Notes under the pieces: model-generated | The model's input: the letters and a program-made list of their open reading frames with translations, nothing else | What the model was told of the DNA's origin: nothing | The model's database searches: none | Source of the DNA: Sulfuriroseicoccus oceanibius | GTDB taxonomy: Bacteria > Verrucomicrobiota > Verrucomicrobiia > Verrucomicrobiales > SLCJ01 | DNA: 64,000 nt | Direction: 5' to 3' | NCBI RefSeq assembly: GCF_010681825.2 | Contig: NZ_CP066776.1 | Coordinates: forward strand, 2,170,001 to 2,234,000 | In this document: positions 16,894-25,645 of the stretch, in pieces | Layout of the letters: every line of letters begins with the position of its first letter | Numbering within the stretch: the stretch's first letter is position 1 | Position numbers and translations under genes: made by a program

Positions 16894-18330
16894 TTAGTCA
16901 GCAAGCAGGCTTTGAAGCGTCTCGCTCAACATACTTGCGTGTTGGCGGTCGACTGGCTTCGAGGTGATGCCGGCTACGATGAAGATGCCTGCATCGGTTC
17001 GCACAGGGACGACAGCGAGTTGTTTTTCCTGCCATGCAGTGTGCGCCGCGCGATGAGGATACTGCTCAGGTCGTGGCTGCTGATCGGTTGCGATTCCCTC
17101 AGTGGCCCGGAGGAATGCGGTACCCAGGGTGGCGGCGGCTGTGCTCATGGCGAGGTTATTGGCGCGGCCTGTTTGTTGGTTGCCTTGATCGTCAACAAGC
17201 ACAGCGTTTTCCCAGCCAATGTACTCTTCAGTCCACTCAGTGAACCTGCGTAGGCTGCCAACTCTCTGTTCATCAGAGGTGGTCGGTGAGCTTTCTGGCT
17301 GTGGTGGTTCCGGTGTGGTGGCTGTGCCTGGAGTCTCCTTGTCAGCTGGCGCTGGCTTGGAGTCCTGACGATTAGCTGTCGGCTCGCTTTTCGCGGGCAT
17401 CTGAGGCTCAGGCTTCTTTGGCTCGGCAGCTTCAGGCTTCGGTGTCGCAGGTTTTACGGGTGGCTGAACCACCTTGGAGACTGGGAGGGGCTGTGGAGCT
17501 TTTGGAGCCTCCTCGGTTTTCTTTGTGAGTTTCGGCTGGGGTGTAGTGGGGGCTGTTGGTTTGGGCTTCGGCTTGCCAATGAGTTGGATCTTGGGGCCCT
17601 CGGTGGTGGGCTTTGGTCGATCCGAGTTCGAGGTGCTGGCTGCTGGTGCGGGCTTTGGAAGTTTAATTCCGGCGAGCGACTTCTTGCGCGGATCTGAATC
17701 TGGAAGTGATCCTTTGGTTGGCTGTTCCCGCGGTGGCGCAGTTTTTGGCTCAGGCTGCTTGTTCGCTTTTGGTACAGGCGTCGATGCGGGCGCCGACGCG
17801 GGTGTCTGCGCTGATTGCTTCGCGGCTGGTGTCGCAGGGGAGCTCTCGTCTGGCTTGACCTGTGTGGGCTTGTCCGCATCCGGCTTGATCAGTGGTGCGG
17901 TCGGCTTGGTGGTGGTAGCTGTTGGAGTGGCGGCTTGTGGCGCAGTCTCAGACGGGGACTTGAACTTATCGAGTGTGCCGCGCAGGTTGTCGATCACTTC
18001 CTTGGCCAGAGTGTCTCGCTTGAGCGCGATGGGCCGCGCCGGGGCACCAGGGAAGCCCAGGGCAGGCTGCGGGGCCGGTGCCCGCTCAGGTGCGCTTTCT
18101 GCTTGTGGTTTGGAAGCAGCCGCTGCCGGTTTTCCCGCCTCTGACTTCTTCTGTTCTTGGGCTTCCGGGAGAGGTGCGTCGGTGGACGCTGCGGTTTTGC
18201 GGAAGCGCGCCCACCACTCTTCCGAGCTCAGGTCGTCTTCGTGGGGCTTGGATTCACCGATCAGGGATTGCATGCGCTCCCGAGTCTTCGGGTCAATCCA
18301 TGAGCTGAGTGAGTTGTTGTGCTGCGTCAT
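16894..18330 (-). CDS. Pro/Ala/Lys-rich protein with possible C-terminal roadblock/longin-like domain
   Basis: About 478 residues from the ATG at 18330. Residues ~60-350 are a low-complexity P/A/K/S/T-rich linker with little predicted structure. The N-terminal ~50 residues are charged (WIDPKTRERMQSLIGE), and the last ~120 (from RVGSLRRFTEWTEEYIGW) look folded, with an alternating pattern that suggests a roadblock/longin-like fold. The gene overlaps the end of parA by 38 bases, so translation is probably coupled. An upstream ATG at 18381 is in frame but lies deeper inside parA. It may be the partner of the ParA protein (inference). No catalytic motif was recognised. Confidence 0.6.
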   Translation of the reverse strand: MTQHNNSLSSWIDPKTRERMQSLIGESKPHEDDLSSEEWWARFRKTAASTDAPLPEAQEQKKSEAGKPAAAASKPQAESAPERAPAPQPALGFPGAPARPIALKRDTLAKEVIDNLRGTLDKFKSPSETAPQAATPTATTTKPTAPLIKPDADKPTQVKPDESSPATPAAKQSAQTPASAPASTPVPKANKQPEPKTAPPREQPTKGSLPDSDPRKKSLAGIKLPKPAPAASTSNSDRPKPTTEGPKIQLIGKPKPKPTAPTTPQPKLTKKTEEAPKAPQPLPVSKVVQPPVKPATPKPEAAEPKKPEPQMPAKSEPTANRQDSKPAPADKETPGTATTPEPPQPESSPTTSDEQRVGSLRRFTEWTEEYIGWENAVLVDDQGNQQTGRANNLAMSTAAATLGTAFLRATEGIATDQQPRPEQYPHRAAHTAWQEKQLAVVPVRTDAGIFIVAGITSKPVDRQHASMLSETLQSLLAD

Positions 18331-19123
18331 CTGCTTCGGTGAGGTTGAGTGAGGGTTCGAGTTCGGCTGCGAGTTGGTCAAAGACGAGTGCGGCCTGTGG
18401 TGGGTTTTTGCCGATCATTCCGACAGGAATCCCTTTGGCGCTGGCTTCGAGGAATGCTTTGTCGCGTGGGACGATGGTTTGAGTGACGGTGCCTTTAGGG
18501 GTCAGTTCGCGCAGGTCGCGCACAGCGCTGAGGCTTTCTTCGCGATCGTGGCTGACCATGTTGAGTGCGATGCCGCTAAGCTGGAAGCGCGCTCCGCGTT
18601 GACGCAGGCGGTCGAGCGTCTCGATAATGAGCGGGAGGCTGCGCAGTCCGAGTGGTTCGGCCTGTTCGACGACGAGGATGCGGTCGCTGTTGGCAAGCAC
18701 CGAGCGGGTCACGGGACCGACGCCAGCGGGGGTGTCGATGACGATGACGTCGCAGTCGATGGATGAGAGGTTGCGGATGAGCTTGCCGAGCTTTTGCTTA
18801 GTGGCATCGGTGTCGAGGCTTTCTTCAAGATCGAAGTCGCACTGGCCGGTGGTGAGAACGCGTAGTCCGGCGAGGCGTGTGGAGAGGACGAGCTTCTCTG
18901 GCGACTCGTCCTTGCGCAGAGCGTCATAGAGGCCCTTGCATTCCTTGGCTCGGCGTGACAAGGAGAGGCCGATGGACCCTTGGGTGTCGGTGTCGGCGAT
19001 GAGTACTCGCCATCCGCGCTTGGCGAGTGAGTAGGCCAGGTTGATGGCGACGGTGGTTTTTCCCACGCCACCTTTTTGGCTGGTGATGGCTAAGATCAAA
19101 GGCGAGGTCGAGTTCTGGCTCAT
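18293..19123 (-). CDS. ParA/MinD-family ATPase
   Basis: A 276-residue P-loop protein with the deviant Walker A KGGVGKTT, an A' motif (DTDTQGS) and a Walker B-like VIVIDTPAGVG, matching ParA/Soj-type ATPases that dimerise on ATP and position cargo on the nucleoid. No ParB or parS-like site is adjacent; instead the gene overlaps a long Pro-rich protein. That suggests an orphan ParA positioning another complex rather than the chromosome. The family call is firm; the cargo is unknown. Confidence 0.88.
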   Translation of the reverse strand: MSQNSTSPLILAITSQKGGVGKTTVAINLAYSLAKRGWRVLIADTDTQGSIGLSLSRRAKECKGLYDALRKDESPEKLVLSTRLAGLRVLTTGQCDFDLEESLDTDATKQKLGKLIRNLSSIDCDVIVIDTPAGVGPVTRSVLANSDRILVVEQAEPLGLRSLPLIIETLDRLRQRGARFQLSGIALNMVSHDREESLSAVRDLRELTPKGTVTQTIVPRDKAFLEASAKGIPVGMIGKNPPQAALVFDQLAAELEPSLNLTEADDAAQQLTQLMD

Positions 19124-19403
19124 GAATGGATGAGTGGCTGGTCGGTGCGTGTCACTTTTGGGTGAGGGTGGGGGATTTACGGGTGATGTAGTAACGCGAT
19201 CCGCTCACCTTGGCAATGCACGATAGCGTCGGATTGATGGGGTGTGCGGTATTGCATGAGCAGGAGTGGAGGCTGCGACCTAAGCGAGGGTGATTTTTAC
19301 CATTTCTTGAGTTGCCAGAGTGAAGACCCGTTGGCTAGGTTTTCTGATATTTGGAGGCCAAGCGACTCCGTGGTAGAACCTTTTCTCCATCCCATTAGCA
19401 CTC

Positions 19404-20753
19404 ATGACCAGAAACATCTTCAAGAAGCAAATTCCGTTGGCAGCATCGGCCGTGATCCTCATGCTGGGTTCCGCTTGGGCGGACACCGTGATCCTTAACG
19501 ATGGTACGAAGTACGAAGGTAACGTGCTTTCTGAGACGGATGAGAAGGTGGTGATCCAGGTGCGTGTCGGGGGGATTCTTGATGAGAAGCACATCCCTGC
19601 CAGTGAGGTTCAAGGGGTGGTGATGCAAACACCTGAGCAGAAAATGTGGGAGAAGAGCAAAGTTACTTTGCCGACTCCCGACCTGAGGGGTGTGGCTTAT
19701 TACGATGAGTTGATCGACGAGAAGCTGAAGCCGTTCATTGCTGAGTTCCCGACCGGCGTCCACATCCGTGAGGCCAAGTTGCAGCTTGAGACGCTCGAAG
19801 GAGAAAAAGAGAAGGTCCAGCAGGGTGGTGTGAAGATTGATGGTCTCTGGCTTTCTCCTGAGGAGTACGAACAGCGCAAGTACTGGATCGACGCCGAAAA
19901 AGAGCTCCTTGAGATGCGCAATCACGCCGATGAGGGCAATATCGTGAGCGCGCTGCGGACGTTTGATGCATTGGAGAACGAGTACCCGGAAAGTGGTGCG
20001 TTCGCGCAAGCATTGACCGAAGTGCGTCCGGTGCTCGAGCGTTACGATCGCGAGTTGCGTGCGGAGATCGACCGTGGCCTGACTCTTGACGACCGTGTGC
20101 GAGCCGCTACCGGGTCGCTCAGCGGCGCGGAAAAGCGTGTGACCGAGGCGACCATTCGCCGGAAAGCCGAGCTTGCTGAGAAGCGCACCGAGCGCGAGAA
20201 GAAGCAGGATGTGAAGTGGTTGACTCCTAACGAGTATGACAACCGGATGCTCGGAGATATCCGTAAGACGGTGAAGAGTGAGTTGGAGCGCGTGATCGAG
20301 CTGAATCCTGCAGTGATCGAAGAACGTGCCGAGCTGCTTCAGCGTATTGAGAAGACTCTTTATGAGGGACGTCTCGATACCGCAGCCAGCTTGATGGAGC
20401 GCCATGAGGCGAAGTTGGATGATTCGGAGTATCTCGAAGAGCTCGCTAAATTGGAGGAGCGCCTCCGCAATGAGCAGGCGAGCCGTGAGGAGGCCGAGGT
20501 CGTGATGGAGGTGGACAAGGAGAGTATTGCCAAGGCTGCTTCTGAAGCTGTGGAAGCCGAGAAAGATGCCGAAGAGGCTGCTGCCGCTGAGGCAGAGGAA
20601 GAGGTGCAGGAGGTGAGCGGCTGGGGTGACGCTGACGCGCCTAAAGAGGGAGAAGAGGGTGGATTCAGCATGGTGACTGTTGGAATCGTCGTTTTGTTGC
20701 TGGTGCTTGCCGGAGCGGTGTTCGCGAACATCAAAAAGAAGAATGAGGACTAA
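19404..20753 (+). CDS. Exported, C-terminally anchored coiled-coil protein with PTPDL motif
   Basis: A 449-residue protein with a signal peptide (about residues 1-26, cleavage after SAWA), a beta-rich N-terminal segment (TVILNDGTKYEGNVLSE), the motif TLPTPDLRG near residue 92, then long charged helices predicted to coil. The C-terminus has an Ala/Glu-rich stretch and one membrane helix (about 423-443) followed by KKKNED. I recall a family named after the PTPDL motif in Verrucomicrobia, function unknown. It would sit in the periplasm, anchored to the inner membrane. It is followed by a strong terminator. Confidence 0.75.
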   Translation: MTRNIFKKQIPLAASAVILMLGSAWADTVILNDGTKYEGNVLSETDEKVVIQVRVGGILDEKHIPASEVQGVVMQTPEQKMWEKSKVTLPTPDLRGVAYYDELIDEKLKPFIAEFPTGVHIREAKLQLETLEGEKEKVQQGGVKIDGLWLSPEEYEQRKYWIDAEKELLEMRNHADEGNIVSALRTFDALENEYPESGAFAQALTEVRPVLERYDRELRAEIDRGLTLDDRVRAATGSLSGAEKRVTEATIRRKAELAEKRTEREKKQDVKWLTPNEYDNRMLGDIRKTVKSELERVIELNPAVIEERAELLQRIEKTLYEGRLDTAASLMERHEAKLDDSEYLEELAKLEERLRNEQASREEAEVVMEVDKESIAKAASEAVEAEKDAEEAAAAEAEEEVQEVSGWGDADAPKEGEEGGFSMVTVGIVVLLLVLAGAVFANIKKKNED

Positions 20754-20774
20754 CGCGGGGCGTTGATAGATTTG

Positions 20775-20830
20775 AGCCGCTGGTGGATTCGGGATAACTT
20801 CCGGACAAACCGCCAGCGGCTTGTTTTTTG
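20775..20830 (+). terminator. Terminator after the PTPDL-motif gene
   Basis: AGCCGCTGGTGG (20775-20786) pairs with CCGCCAGCGGCT (20810-20821), with one U-G pair, followed by TGTTTTTTG. Confidence 0.85.
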
Positions 20831-20845
20831 TTGGAATCAGGTGCT

Positions 20846-20874
20846 TTGACAAGGCACGTAATTGAGCCGATGAT
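20846..20874 (+). promoter_or_regulatory. Candidate hisB promoter giving an almost leaderless message
   Basis: A perfect TTGACA (20846-20851) lies 17 bases from GATGAT (20869-20874). The hisB ATG is at 20884, so transcription would begin about two or three bases before the start codon. Confidence 0.5.
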
Positions 20875-20883
20875 CGAACCGTT

Positions 20884-21480
20884 ATGGCAAGAACTGCAGA
20901 AATCACACGTGAGACCGCCGAGACCCAGATTCGCCTCAGCGTGAATTTGGACGGCACAGGGAAGAACGAGATTTCCACTGGGATCGGTTTCTTCGATCAC
21001 ATGTTGGATCTGCTTTCGCGTCATTCGTTGATCGATTTGGTGGTCGAGGCCAAGGGTGATCTCGAGGTGGATTTGCACCACACGGTGGAAGACACCGGGA
21101 TCGTGCTGGGACAAGCCATCCGCAAGGCGCTTGGTGATAAAGCGGGCATTCGTCGTTACGGCTGGAGCTACCTGCCGATGGATGAAACCTTGGCACGCGT
21201 GGTCGTGGATCTGGGTGGGCGTCCATTCCAGGTATTCGAATTGCCACAGGGCCAGCAGATTGATCCGATCAATGGTAACTTTCCGATGACCTTGGTGGAG
21301 GAGTTCTTCCGCGCTGTGTCGTTCAATCTGGGAGCGAACGTGCACAGCACCGTGCTTTACGGGCGTGACGCGCACCACATGGCTGAGGCGATCTTCAAAG
21401 GTTTTGCCAAGTGTCTCTACCAGGCTGTGGCTGTTGACCCTCGTATCGAGGGTGTGATGTCGACCAAGGAAACCATCTAA
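20884..21480 (+). CDS. hisB: Imidazoleglycerol-phosphate dehydratase
   Basis: A 198-residue enzyme of histidine synthesis that dehydrates imidazole glycerol phosphate to imidazole acetol phosphate. It has the two-fold family pattern with metal-binding motifs HHTVEDTG and DAHHMAEA, plus [12 protein letters not shown]. Its length suits the monofunctional enzyme, without the phosphatase domain of enterobacterial HisB. hisH starts 14 bases downstream, so the two form an operon. Confidence 0.97.
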   Translation: MARTAEITRETAETQIRLSVNLDGTGKNEISTGIGFFDHMLDLLSRHSLIDLVVEAKGDLEVDLHHTVEDTGIVLGQAIRKALGDKAGIRRYGWSYLPMDETLARVVVDLGGRPFQVFELPQGQQIDPINGNFPMTLVEEFFRAVSFNLGANVHSTVLYGRDAHHMAEAIFKGFAKCLYQAVAVDPRIEGVMSTKETI

Positions 21481-21494
21481 CCGAAGTCTGACCG

Positions 21495-22109
21495 ATGACT
21501 GGAATTATCGATTACGGTGCAGGCAATCTGTTGAGCGTTGCCAATGCAGTGCGCTCGCTGGGAGTGGAGTCCAAGATTGTGGCGGCTCCAGAGGATTTCG
21601 ACGGGGTGACCCGCTTGATCCTTCCAGGGGTTGGGTCCTTCGGCGATTGCGTGGAGAACCTTAAGCGTCAGCAGTTGTGGCAGCCGATCAAACAGTGGCT
21701 CGCCGATGGAAAGCCGTACTTTGGTATCTGTCTTGGATACCAGGTTTTGTTTGAGTCGAGCGAAGAGACGCCAGGTGTGGAAGGGCTCGGGCATTTTGCC
21801 GGGCAGGTGGTGGAGTTTTCTCCTGAAGCTGGTGACAAGATTCCACATATGGGGTGGAATGAAGTCTCGCTGGTGGATCCGGCGGCTGCAATGTGGAACG
21901 GGCTCGCCGACCGCACCCACGTCTACTTTGTTCATTCATTCTTCCCGCGTCCGGCGGACGGGTCGATTGTGGCGTGCCGCACCGACTATGCGGGTGAGTC
22001 CTTTGCCGCCGCTGTGATGAGCGGGGCCGTGTGGGCGACTCAGTTCCACCCGGAGCGCAGCCAAGCGGCTGGCTTGCAGTTGATGAAGAATTTCATCGAC
22101 GCGAACTAA
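21495..22109 (+). CDS. hisH: Imidazole glycerol phosphate synthase, glutaminase subunit
   Basis: A 204-residue class I glutamine amidotransferase. The nucleophile elbow GICLGYQ and the TQFHPERS motif supply the catalytic Cys and His-Glu; the N-terminal MTGIIDYGAGNLLSV is diagnostic. It supplies ammonia to HisF, which is not in the window. It is co-transcribed with hisB. Confidence 0.97.
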   Translation: MTGIIDYGAGNLLSVANAVRSLGVESKIVAAPEDFDGVTRLILPGVGSFGDCVENLKRQQLWQPIKQWLADGKPYFGICLGYQVLFESSEETPGVEGLGHFAGQVVEFSPEAGDKIPHMGWNEVSLVDPAAAMWNGLADRTHVYFVHSFFPRPADGSIVACRTDYAGESFAAAVMSGAVWATQFHPERSQAAGLQLMKNFIDAN

Positions 22110-22264
22110 CTGACTCTATTGTCTCTCCGTGGGATCTACGGGATCCGGCGGGGATTGATTCAAGGCTCCAGAGCTCGGGGAAGGGAAGTATACGTGCCGC
22201 CGTTCCTTCAGAGTGACCAATTTTCTTGCCATCCGGCTTAGCAATCCCAAGTTTTATATTCGTT

Positions 22265-22528
22265 ATGGACCCTACATCGACGCTTCAAGAATTCCTCGTT
22301 TTCATGCTTAACAACCTTGTCGACTATCCAGATGAGGTGGAGATCTCGTCGGAGGAGATCGATGGCGGGCGTCAGTTTGTGGTGAAGCTGAATGATGACG
22401 ATGTAGGGCGCGTGATTGGTCGCAATGGCTTCACCATTAGCGCGCTGCGCAGCATGTTTGATGCCGCTGGCGAAAAGCACGGGATGCGTGTGCGTCTGAA
22501 GGTGTTTGGCTTCAGTGAAGTGGAGTAA
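22265..22528 (+). CDS. khpA: KH-domain RNA-binding protein KhpA
   Basis: An 87-residue single KH-domain protein (YlqC/KhpA family). The GxxG loop reads IGRNGFT. The start MDPTSTLQEF at 22265 fits the usual length; an in-frame ATG at 22226 only adds an unrelated hydrophobic stretch. Family members pair with KhpB and bind RNA, affecting cell division and envelope homeostasis. No khpB is nearby. Confidence 0.85.
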   Translation: MDPTSTLQEFLVFMLNNLVDYPDEVEISSEEIDGGRQFVVKLNDDDVGRVIGRNGFTISALRSMFDAAGEKHGMRVRLKVFGFSEVE

Positions 22529-22586
22529 CACCATTTAACCTGTCGCCTTGGCTCACTCGAAGAGACTCTCCGCCAATCCGCCAACT

Positions 22587-22606
22587 TGACTGTTCAATTG
22601 GTATAG
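22587..22606. repeat. Short dispersed repeat, copy A
   Basis: TGACTGTTCAATTGGTAT is shared exactly with 27533-27550; a CCGCC lies four bases upstream in both places. Copy A is in the khpA-oxidoreductase spacer and copy B at the outer end of a REP-like hairpin array. It is probably the end of a non-autonomous dispersed element. Confidence 0.5.
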
Positions 22607-22672
22607 GCGTCAGGATCGCATCGTTGTTGATCCGAGGTTGATTGCGGTGGGAATCCGCATCACAGTGCCGGC

Positions 22673-23608
22673 ATGATCCGATTGGGAGTTGTTGGAGTTG
22701 GCGGCATTGGCCGGAACCACGCGCGTATTCTTGCCGAGCTTGATGATGTCGAGGTTGGTGGGATTTACGACGCGGACCAGGAGCGCTGCAAAGCGGTGGC
22801 CGCCGAGTTTGGCGTGCCTGCGTTGGATTCGCTTGAAGCGTTGATCGAGTCGGTCGATGCGGCGAGCGTTGCGACCCCGACAATTTACCATCGTGAGGTG
22901 GGTGAGGCCCTGCTCAATGCGGGCAAACACGTGCTGATTGAAAAGCCGATTGCACCGACACTCGACGACTCACGCGCCTTGGTCGATCTGGCCAAAGAGA
23001 AAAATCTGATCCTTCAGGTGGGGCACATCGAGCGCTTCAACCCGGTGATGGGAGAACTTGAGCGCAAGCTGAGCGATGCCAAGTTCATCGAGGCGCACCG
23101 CTTGTCGCCATTCCCTAACCGAAGTGTGGATATCGGAGTGATCCTCGATTTGATGATCCACGATATTGAGATTGTACTCCACTTGGTGAAGTCGCCAGTG
23201 GTTAGCATCGATGCAGTGGGCGTTCCTGTCTTGACCCAGCGTGAGGATATCGCCAACGCACGCCTTCGCTTTGAGAATGGGTGTGTGGCGAACATTACCG
23301 CGAGCCGGATCAGCCCAGAGCGTCTGCGTAAGATCCGCGTGTTCCAAGGGGACGGCTATTTGTCGCTCGACTACCAGGCACAGGCAGGTGAGATCTATTC
23401 CAAGGACGGAATGGAGATCACGCGCGAGTCGGTGGCGGTTGAGAAAGACGAGCCTCTGAAGCTGGAGTTGGCGCACTTTGCGGATTGTGCGCGTCACGGG
23501 CGCCAGCCAAAAGTGACCGGCCAGGAAGGAATGGCAGCGCTTGATCTCGCGTTGGAGATTACCGAAATGGTGCAGAACGGCGGCGGGCAGCGGATTCTGC
23601 AGGCGTAG
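22673..23608 (+). CDS. Gfo/Idh/MocA-family oxidoreductase (GnnA-like candidate)
   Basis: A 311-residue NAD(P)-dependent sugar-type dehydrogenase: Rossmann start GVVGVGGIGRNHARIL, the family EKP motif (LIEKPIAPT) and the segment VGHIERFNP. It is followed by lpxB at 69 bases. VGHIERFNP and the link to lipid A synthesis recall GnnA, which oxidises UDP-GlcNAc at C3 so that GnnB can aminate it for amide-linked lipid A. No gnnB is present here, so the substrate is inference. The family assignment is secure. Confidence 0.85.
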   Translation: MIRLGVVGVGGIGRNHARILAELDDVEVGGIYDADQERCKAVAAEFGVPALDSLEALIESVDAASVATPTIYHREVGEALLNAGKHVLIEKPIAPTLDDSRALVDLAKEKNLILQVGHIERFNPVMGELERKLSDAKFIEAHRLSPFPNRSVDIGVILDLMIHDIEIVLHLVKSPVVSIDAVGVPVLTQREDIANARLRFENGCVANITASRISPERLRKIRVFQGDGYLSLDYQAQAGEIYSKDGMEITRESVAVEKDEPLKLELAHFADCARHGRQPKVTGQEGMAALDLALEITEMVQNGGGQRILQA

Positions 23609-23677
23609 CGAGGTGTGTTTGTGTCATTGTCGGGCGGTCGCTCTCAGGCTGCCGGCTGTGGTTGATCGAATCGTTTT

Positions 23678-24817
23678 ATGGCATCGCCTCTGAAAGTCTA
23701 TTTGCTAGTTGGTGAGCGCAGTGGGGACACTCACGGCGCTGATCTCGTGCATGCGCTGCAAAAGCGGGTTCCGGACGTGGAGATCCGTGGTATGGGTGGG
23801 CCCAAGTTGGTAGATGCGGTCGGTGGCGACGGCATTGAGGATTGGGTTGAGGAGGCGGGAGTAGTCGGCTTGGCCGAGGTACTTAAAAAGTACGGCTACT
23901 TCAAGGCGAAGATGAGCCAGGTTGTGGACGATGTGATGGCTTGGCAGCCCGACGTGGTGGTGCCGGTTGACTACCCGGGTTTCAACCTGCGGTTGGCAAA
24001 GGCACTGCGGAAACGCGGCTTTGACGGCAAGATCGTTTATTACATCAGCCCACAGGTTTGGGCGTGGAACCAGGGACGTATCCCCAAAATGGCGAAGATG
24101 CTCGACCGCATGTTGTGCATCTTCCCGTTCGAGAAGGCGCTGTACGAGAAGTCCGGATTGGCAACGGATTTTGTGGGGCATCCACTGGTGGACAAGTTGG
24201 AGGAGATCGCGGCTGCGCCGGTCGAGAGAGACGAGCGCATGCTAGGGCTCTTTCCAGGAAGCCGGATGCGTGAAGTCGATGCTTTGTTCGGCGACATGGT
24301 TGGAGCGGTCGAGCGGATGCGTAAAAAGCTGGAGCGCGATGATTGGCGCGTGGTGGCTGCCGCAGCATCCGAAAAAGTGGCTGCGCCAATGCGCGCGATT
24401 GTCAGTGAGCGTGGGTTGCAGGACTTGATTGACGTGCAAGTGGGGACGTCGCGCGAGCTCATGCAGCGCTCGACGCTTGGCGCGGTGGCGTCTGGTACGG
24501 CGACGCTTGAGGCGGCGGTGTTTGGGATGCCTTATTGTTTGGTCTACCGGGTCGCTCCTTTGACCTTCCTTGCTGCGAAGCTTTTGATGAAGGTGCCGTA
24601 TCTTGGGATTGTGAACATATTGGCCGATCGGCAGATCGTAGCCGAGTTGTTACAAGGCGACCTGTCCGCCGATTCACTGGCGGGGTGGTTTGAAGAAATG
24701 GTCGATCAGCCGCAAAAACGTGAGGAACTGCAGCGTGAACTGCGCGCTGTGATCGATAAGCTCGGGACGGGCGGTGCCGCCGAGCGCGCGGCCGATGCGA
24801 TCGTTGCAGAATCCTAA
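23678..24817 (+). CDS. lpxB: Lipid-A-disaccharide synthase
   Basis: A 379-residue GT19 glycosyltransferase joining UDP-diacylglucosamine and lipid X in lipid A synthesis at the inner membrane. Diagnostic segments are LVGERSGDTHGADL at the N-terminus, YYISPQVWAWNQGRI, and SGTATLEAAVFGMP near the C-terminus. It shows that the organism makes lipopolysaccharide. The next gene starts 14 bases downstream. Confidence 0.96.
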   Translation: MASPLKVYLLVGERSGDTHGADLVHALQKRVPDVEIRGMGGPKLVDAVGGDGIEDWVEEAGVVGLAEVLKKYGYFKAKMSQVVDDVMAWQPDVVVPVDYPGFNLRLAKALRKRGFDGKIVYYISPQVWAWNQGRIPKMAKMLDRMLCIFPFEKALYEKSGLATDFVGHPLVDKLEEIAAAPVERDERMLGLFPGSRMREVDALFGDMVGAVERMRKKLERDDWRVVAAAASEKVAAPMRAIVSERGLQDLIDVQVGTSRELMQRSTLGAVASGTATLEAAVFGMPYCLVYRVAPLTFLAAKLLMKVPYLGIVNILADRQIVAELLQGDLSADSLAGWFEEMVDQPQKREELQRELRAVIDKLGTGGAAERAADAIVAES

Positions 24818-24831
24818 TCAAGCGAAGAGAT

Positions 24832-25617
24832 ATGAGTGAGAATTCATCTGATAACGGAGCGAAGCCGGTTAAAGCGGGATGGTTGATGAAGTTCTTGGTC
24901 GGCGGTTTGCCGTTCGGGCTTTTCATCGGGGTCGTGGTGGCGACCTTGTTATACGTGCGCAACGAAGGCACAGAGGGGACGGCTACCGGCGAAGTGACCG
25001 GGGTGGGCTACACTCGGGATATGACGGTGAGTTCGTTGCAGGACCGTTACGAAAAGTTTGAGTACCGCGTTGGTCGACGCAATTTCCAGGATGCCGATGG
25101 GATCGATGGAGTGGCGAACGCGGCAGCCCTCGTGCGGGGGAGTTTGAGCCGCACGAACATGGGCTTCAGCAAGGTCGATCGGCTGGATAAAATGCGCGGC
25201 GAGCGGGAGTTCTCTGCATTTTGGGTAGATGTGGTCGGTATGCGCAACCCATCCGAAATTATTGAGATTCGCGTGCCTTATGACCAGCCGGTGGATGAGC
25301 GCAGCGATGTGCGCATCTCGTCGCTGTCGCTGGCGGTGGCGCTTGAAGTTGCCAATGCGGTAACGGGGACTGAAAACCGTCGGACAATTCGTTTTGCCTT
25401 TGTTCCCGATGGCTTTGACGGCGGGCCGGTTGCAGTAGCTTACGACGCCATTTACCAGAACCGTCAGCTGCGCGTGATCGCGGGCTTCGAAGTGGAGAAG
25501 CGTGACGACTTGAACCCGACCACCTTGAGTTTGGCGGATGGATCGCTTGATTGGTCGGCGGTGCTTGAGGTAGCAAAGGCGTTGAAGGCGGATGTTTTGG
25601 ATGCCGCGAACCGTTAA
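24832..25617 (+). CDS. Membrane-anchored degenerate M28 peptidase-like protein
   Basis: A 261-residue protein with one N-terminal membrane helix (about residues 21-43) and a periplasmic domain. The stretch EIIEIRVPYDQP...SLSLAVALEVANAVTG...RRTIRFAFVPDG follows the M28 aminopeptidase pattern (VVVGAHYDS...ALLELARAL...RTIRFVFF), but the metal ligands expected in HYD, NDN and GEE are missing. I infer a catalytically dead M28-like fold with a binding role. It sits between lpxB and an MscS channel in an apparent envelope operon. Confidence 0.55.
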   Translation: MSENSSDNGAKPVKAGWLMKFLVGGLPFGLFIGVVVATLLYVRNEGTEGTATGEVTGVGYTRDMTVSSLQDRYEKFEYRVGRRNFQDADGIDGVANAAALVRGSLSRTNMGFSKVDRLDKMRGEREFSAFWVDVVGMRNPSEIIEIRVPYDQPVDERSDVRISSLSLAVALEVANAVTGTENRRTIRFAFVPDGFDGGPVAVAYDAIYQNRQLRVIAGFEVEKRDDLNPTTLSLADGSLDWSAVLEVAKALKADVLDAANR

Positions 25618-25645
25618 TTTTAAAAATATTTTGAGTGCGAACAAC

